Below, one piece after another: positions 60,625 through 64,000 of a DNA stretch of 64,000 bases; positions within the stretch are counted from its first letter, which is position 1; every line of letters starts with the position of its first letter. The stretch comes from Nitzschia sp. pyKryTriq1 (lineage: Eukaryota > Bacillariophyta > Bacillariophyceae > Bacillariales > Bacillariaceae), in assembly GCA_956465555.1 (NCBI GenBank), contig OY101123.1:1550001-1614000 (forward strand). The letters are read 5' to 3'. Both the position numbers and the translations under genes were made by a program. Below the pieces are notes generated by a model. It had not been told where the DNA came from, searched no databases, and saw only the letters and a list, made by a program, of their open reading frames with translations.

Positions 60625-61100
60625 CTACTCCATAGAACTATCTGCCGACGGCGGCGGACAATCCCAGCCAAGACACCAGCCAATTTCAGGGTCTTCTTCG
60701 TGAGCCGAGGTAAATTCCGTTGTTTCATATTCACCATCTCGCAGCACGACGTAGACAGCTTGCTTCCCCATGAGTTGGTCCTTACGCCAACGACTCCCGA
60801 CGACTTCAATGCGGATCGGCTTGGACGGGTCGTCATTTTCATAACACATTAACTTGACGCCCTTGGGATATTGCTGGGGACACATCTTTGGACAGCCAAA
60901 AGGTGAGAATGCATTCAATAGTAACGGCAACTGAAGAGGAACAATGCTGGTTTGCTGTCACTTACCTCTTCCGCAGTGTAAATGTTGGGGTGTTTCTTCT
61001 GCAATTGCTTCCACCACGTCAAGAGTTCCTTTTGCGGAATAAAAACGCCAACATCAGCTTCTGTAGGCTTGTCTACTTCATCATGATAACCCGCAAACAT
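60625..61100 (-). CDS. Small protein of unknown function, two exons
   Basis: Exons 61100-60966 (45 codons) and 60885-60625 join in phase (GTAAGT donor, CCAAAG acceptor) to give 131 residues. The first exon has ADVGVFIPQKELLTWWKQLQ; the second MCPQQYPKGVKLMCYENDDP, IRIEVVGSRWRKDQLMGKQA and VYVVLRDGEYETTEFTSAHE. It looks like a compact cytosolic domain with several Trp. No family is recognised. Retaining the 80-bp intron would move translation into a short unrelated end. Evidence that it is real: clean splice sites and good composition on both sides. Confidence 0.6.
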
Positions 61101-61957
61101 TTTGCAATGCAGGTTGCAGAACGTAGGAAGCTAATGATAATAATCTACAAGTACTTGTATACCGTATACCGGTGGTGCCAGCAAGCAACAGCGACGCAAG
61201 GAAGGCGCAGAGAGACGATGCGGGCCGTTGCTCTCTCGATCGCCATGGTCATCAACCGCGGTCGACGGGCGTGTCTTGTGCTCGAGCTTTGTATCGTACC
61301 GGTATGTGGTTGGTGGTGACTTCTCTGATCTTGAATCTTTTCGAACGGTGGCGCGGCTGGCTCTGCTGCCTGTGCGCGGCCAGCTGTTCACCGGTAACTC
61401 ATGCCCACAAACGTTGGATATTTTTAGTTCCGAAATTGATGTTTATCGACATCAGATACCGTGCTGTCAAAAGTGTGTATTCGGAGTAGTCCTACCTTAT
61501 TCTAATCTTTGATAAGGGAAGGATCCTCGTCCGCTCTCTCTCTCTACTACTGTAGTAGATTACTTGTACTGTACTACAAGAAGTAGAGTAGCTCCTCGAG
61601 ATAGACCGACCCCGACTTTGAGGAGTATCGAACTGTGACACACAAAGGGGAACTCTACTAGGTGTTTTTCTGTTTTTTGTACTATTGTACGTACAGGTAG
61701 CTAGCCGCTGAGGTCAGCAGTAGAAAGGTCGTCGCGTTAGATATGGACAATACGAGTACGTACTCCTTAAAAGAGACGAACATAAAATTCAGATAGCTCA
61801 TGTATTTAGTTATTTTTTTATCGATTTGTAATAAATGATTCGGACTAACGTGCAGGCTAGCACATAGTAAATGAGAAACCAACCATGACCCCTATTATTC
61901 CTGGCTTGCTGCTTGTTCATTGCAGCAGCAGAACGTATGGGGTGCTTAGCGACAAAT
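61101..61957. other. Intergenic region
   Basis: About 860 bp, with TACCGGTA words near 61165 and 61297 and CTCTCTCTACTACTGTAGTAG-like words near 61536-61560. No supported gene. Confidence 0.45.
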
Positions 61958-62545
61958 TTACCAGTCATGTTCAGGGTCTCGAGCTCTTTCCTTTTTCACA
62001 GCATCCTCCATTTTATGTCGCTTTTCGATCGCTTCTTTGTTCTCGTGTTTCTCCGCGTAATCAATGATTGATGAGGTCTCTTTCACGCCCTCGTTGAGCT
62101 CGAAATCGGAGACGCCGTCGGGGGCATCCACGGCAAAGCCACTGCGAGCGCTCATCAAAGACGCCTTGAGAACTTCAATCTGACGGGACATATTCTCTTT
62201 CTGAAAGGCGGCCTTTTCGAAAAGAGCTTCTACCTCAGCCGCAGAATTTCCTTGCTTCATAGCATTCTTCTTCTTTGCGTAAGTAGTCTTTAATTCGTCG
62301 AGAGACGATTCTAGTGCAATTGTTTTATCAAGCATATCATCAAGATATTCCAACCGATCGGCCATCAGATGGCCATCATAGTAATCTTCTGGAGGCACTT
62401 CTTCTCTCGTCGACATTGCTCTCCCTTTCAAATACTGTGATGCGGCTGGGCTTCCAAGCGCTCGTGGCTGGTAGAGAGCACCAGACGCACGCATAACACC
62501 TCGTTTGGCATGCTGGAAAATGGCTTGGCGGCTGACTTGAAACAT
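61958..62545 (-). CDS. Small probable mitochondrial coiled-coil protein
   Basis: 195 residues from the ATG at 62545. The N-terminal 43 residues (MFQVSRQAIFQHAKRGVMRA) are basic and amphipathic, as in a mitochondrial presequence. The mature part is mostly helical: YYDGHLMADRLEYLDDMLDK, LESSLDELKTTYAKKKNAMK and FEKAAFQKENMSRQIEVLKA. The tail is very charged (KRHKMEDAVKKERARDPEHD). I know no matching family; an inner-membrane or matrix assembly factor is possible. Head to head with the TspO-like gene. Confidence 0.65.
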   Translation of the reverse strand: MFQVSRQAIFQHAKRGVMRASGALYQPRALGSPAASQYLKGRAMSTREEVPPEDYYDGHLMADRLEYLDDMLDKTIALESSLDELKTTYAKKKNAMKQGNSAAEVEALFEKAAFQKENMSRQIEVLKASLMSARSGFAVDAPDGVSDFELNEGVKETSSIIDYAEKHENKEAIEKRHKMEDAVKKERARDPEHDW

Positions 62546-63027
62546 GGTTCTAATCTTTAAATGTGGCAGGGGTCTTGGATTTTTGTTCGACGACGGTTTA
62601 TGATCTTTCCTTTTTTTGTGAAGAAGAATCATCATCATCATTATTTGTTGGTTCCTCGCCTACTTGTACCGGTACCGGTGCAAGTACGCGTTATTCTATT
62701 GGCTTCGGGTCCGGTCGTCCTTGACACGGGTTCGCATTCTGCTGTTGATCTATTCGACTGAGGTTCTTCGAAAAAAGATCCCTGTGCGTAGACATTCTAC
62801 TCGTACTAAGCGCTACTGTGCACGTACGCTTTTCATCAGTTGTCGTGCGTGCTTTCAAGAAGTGACGCGTGTTAGTATAAGAGTCCGGTGTTCCGATCTT
62901 TTGTGGACCGCTTTTTTCGTTGTTATGTTGAGAGTGTGACACACGAAGTAGTCTGTCATCGCTAGCATCGTTTCATGTCCACCCCCACAACACAGTCTCG
63001 CATAGACAGGGACGCATAAAATCCAAA
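62546..63027. other. Divergent promoter region
   Basis: 480 bp between two head-to-head genes, with a double TACCGGTA word near 62667-62680. No gene seen. Confidence 0.45.
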
Positions 63028-64000
63028 ATGAGCTTTCAGTTCTTGTCCTCTATGAATAAACCTCCCATTGTGGCGGCGGTAGGAGCGGTGATTGCTGGTG
63101 GTTTCCCGTTGATTCCTGCACTGCCCATTGGAGTCCTGCAAGTTGCCAATGTCATTGCATTTGCCACCAACGTCGCAGCGGTTTCTGTCCCCGGTCGGCT
63201 GGATGGAGAGCAAGATCAAAAAATGCGACAAGGGGATGTGAATCCAGAATCGTCTCCTCTGCTATCAGGTCCTAGCGACCCGCTTGCCTTGAGACAGCGT
63301 ACGTTAGTTCTTCCGGCAGGCTGGGCCTTCAGTATATGGGGCCCAATCTATTTGGGCGAGGCGACGTTTTGCGTTGCTCAATTCATCGACAGTACCAATC
63401 TAGCTGCTTCTCTTCCACAAGCCACGGTCCCGTTTGTGGCAGCCAACTTGCTTCAAGCTCTTTGGTGTGCATCCTTTCGACCTTCTTTCAACGAAGGCTG
63501 GCACAAATATGTCAGTTGTGCCATGCTGGGCGGTACCGCATACGCGTTGTCTTTCATTCCTGCAGACCAATCATGGTACTTTCTTCCAATGGCAGTCCAC
63601 TTCGGTAAGTGATATGTACGAGTACTATATGAACGGTGTTGATCTCCGGGCTGGTGGTTGTATGCTCATTCTTCTTCTTTTTGCTCACTTCTGTTATAGG
63701 GTGGACGACCGCTGCAACCCTCGTAAACGTGAACGGAAGCATGGCCATGTCGCGAAATGTTTCGGATACTGCACTTGTAGCTGCTGGTCATTCCTCGGCC
63801 GTTTTAGCAACGTTGCTAGGCGTTGGTGTCACTGTGTTTGAGTGGTCCACTCCTGCGTATGGGTTGACGGTGGCATGGGCGTTGGCGGCAGTAGCGAATG
63901 GCATCAAAGTTGAACGACATGAACGTGATTGGACTCCTGCCTTGCAATCAGGAGCCCGAGTCCAAAAAACTCTGTGCTGGATTGGATCGGCCATTTGTGC
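63028..64000 (+). CDS. TspO/MBR-related tryptophan-rich membrane protein, runs off the right edge
   Basis: Exon 1 is 63028-63604 and exon 2 starts at 63700 and continues past the window; the GTAAGT...TATAG intron restores the frame at FG-WTTAATLVNVN. About 290 residues are visible. The core motif LPAGWAFSIWGPIYLGEATF is typical of the TspO-related group, followed by helices LLQALWCASFRPSF, GTAYALSFIPADQSWYFLP and VHFGWTTAATLVNVNGSM. TspO proteins bind porphyrins, sterols or other ligands in bacterial, mitochondrial or ER membranes. The N-terminus has a hydrophobic segment (VGAVIAGGFPLIPALPIGVL) of unknown targeting value. The C-terminus is missing. Confidence 0.75.

Noticed and set aside
61682-61882. 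66-residue minus-strand ORF
   Set aside because: Begins with TTG, no ATG in a useful place, composition like intergenic AT-rich DNA.

Overview
This is a 64 kb piece of nuclear DNA from a protist alga, most likely a diatom. Genes lie on both strands, carry few short GT-AG introns (about 40 to 150 bp), and are spaced by about 50 to 1500 bp. Four predicted proteins begin with a signal peptide followed by an AF-type cleavage motif (VAAF-V, VAF-Q, VAF-V, SAF-L). This is the bipartite presequence used to reach plastids of red-algal origin in diatoms and their relatives. A large DUF6824 protein, a CRTISO-like carotenoid enzyme and a GH128 beta-1,3-glucanase fit the same origin. The species cannot be named from the sequence. 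No retroelement, intact transposon, rRNA, CRISPR array or convincing tRNA was seen.

Layout. 1-13 kb: a MATE transporter cut by the left edge, a small three-exon gene, a polytopic membrane protein, an ER thioredoxin-like protein, a DUF6824 protein and a CLASP/TOG protein. 13-28.7 kb: a protein with a clathrin-box-like motif, an organellar MiaB-type tRNA methylthiotransferase, an MSS51-C protein, a six-exon EF-hand/MscS channel, and a cysteine synthase fused to glutaredoxin. 28.9-37 kb: a CDC50-type flippase subunit, a 213-bp direct repeat that duplicates the promoter and start of an orphan gene, a four-TM protein and an At5g03900-like plastid protein. 38-47 kb: a probable selenoprotein of the SelW/Rdx family with an in-frame TGA, a plastid alpha/beta hydrolase tail to tail with a CRTISO-like enzyme, an LRR protein, a GH128 glucanase and a membrane-anchored cyclophilin. 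48-64 kb: a long coiled-coil protein with a Cys-rich end, an SRPBCC protein, tRNA endonuclease subunit Sen54, an MFS transporter, a Golgi-type protein, a thioredoxin-DUF4395 fusion, small mitochondrial or unknown proteins, and a TspO-like protein cut by the right edge.

There is no operon-like unit; neighbours mostly have unrelated jobs. Several loose themes appear: thiol/selenol redox proteins (5.5, 27, 38.5 and 57.5 kb), plastid proteins (17.7, 35.4, 39.9 and 41 kb), and tRNA maturation (17.7 and 51.7 kb). Gaps between genes are filled with short palindromic TACCGGTA/GGTACC words and CTACTAGTAG-type words that recur across the window. The most interesting item is the SelW-like gene at 38464-38902: the Sec reading turns an otherwise meaningless 32-residue frame into a complete CxxU redox protein.
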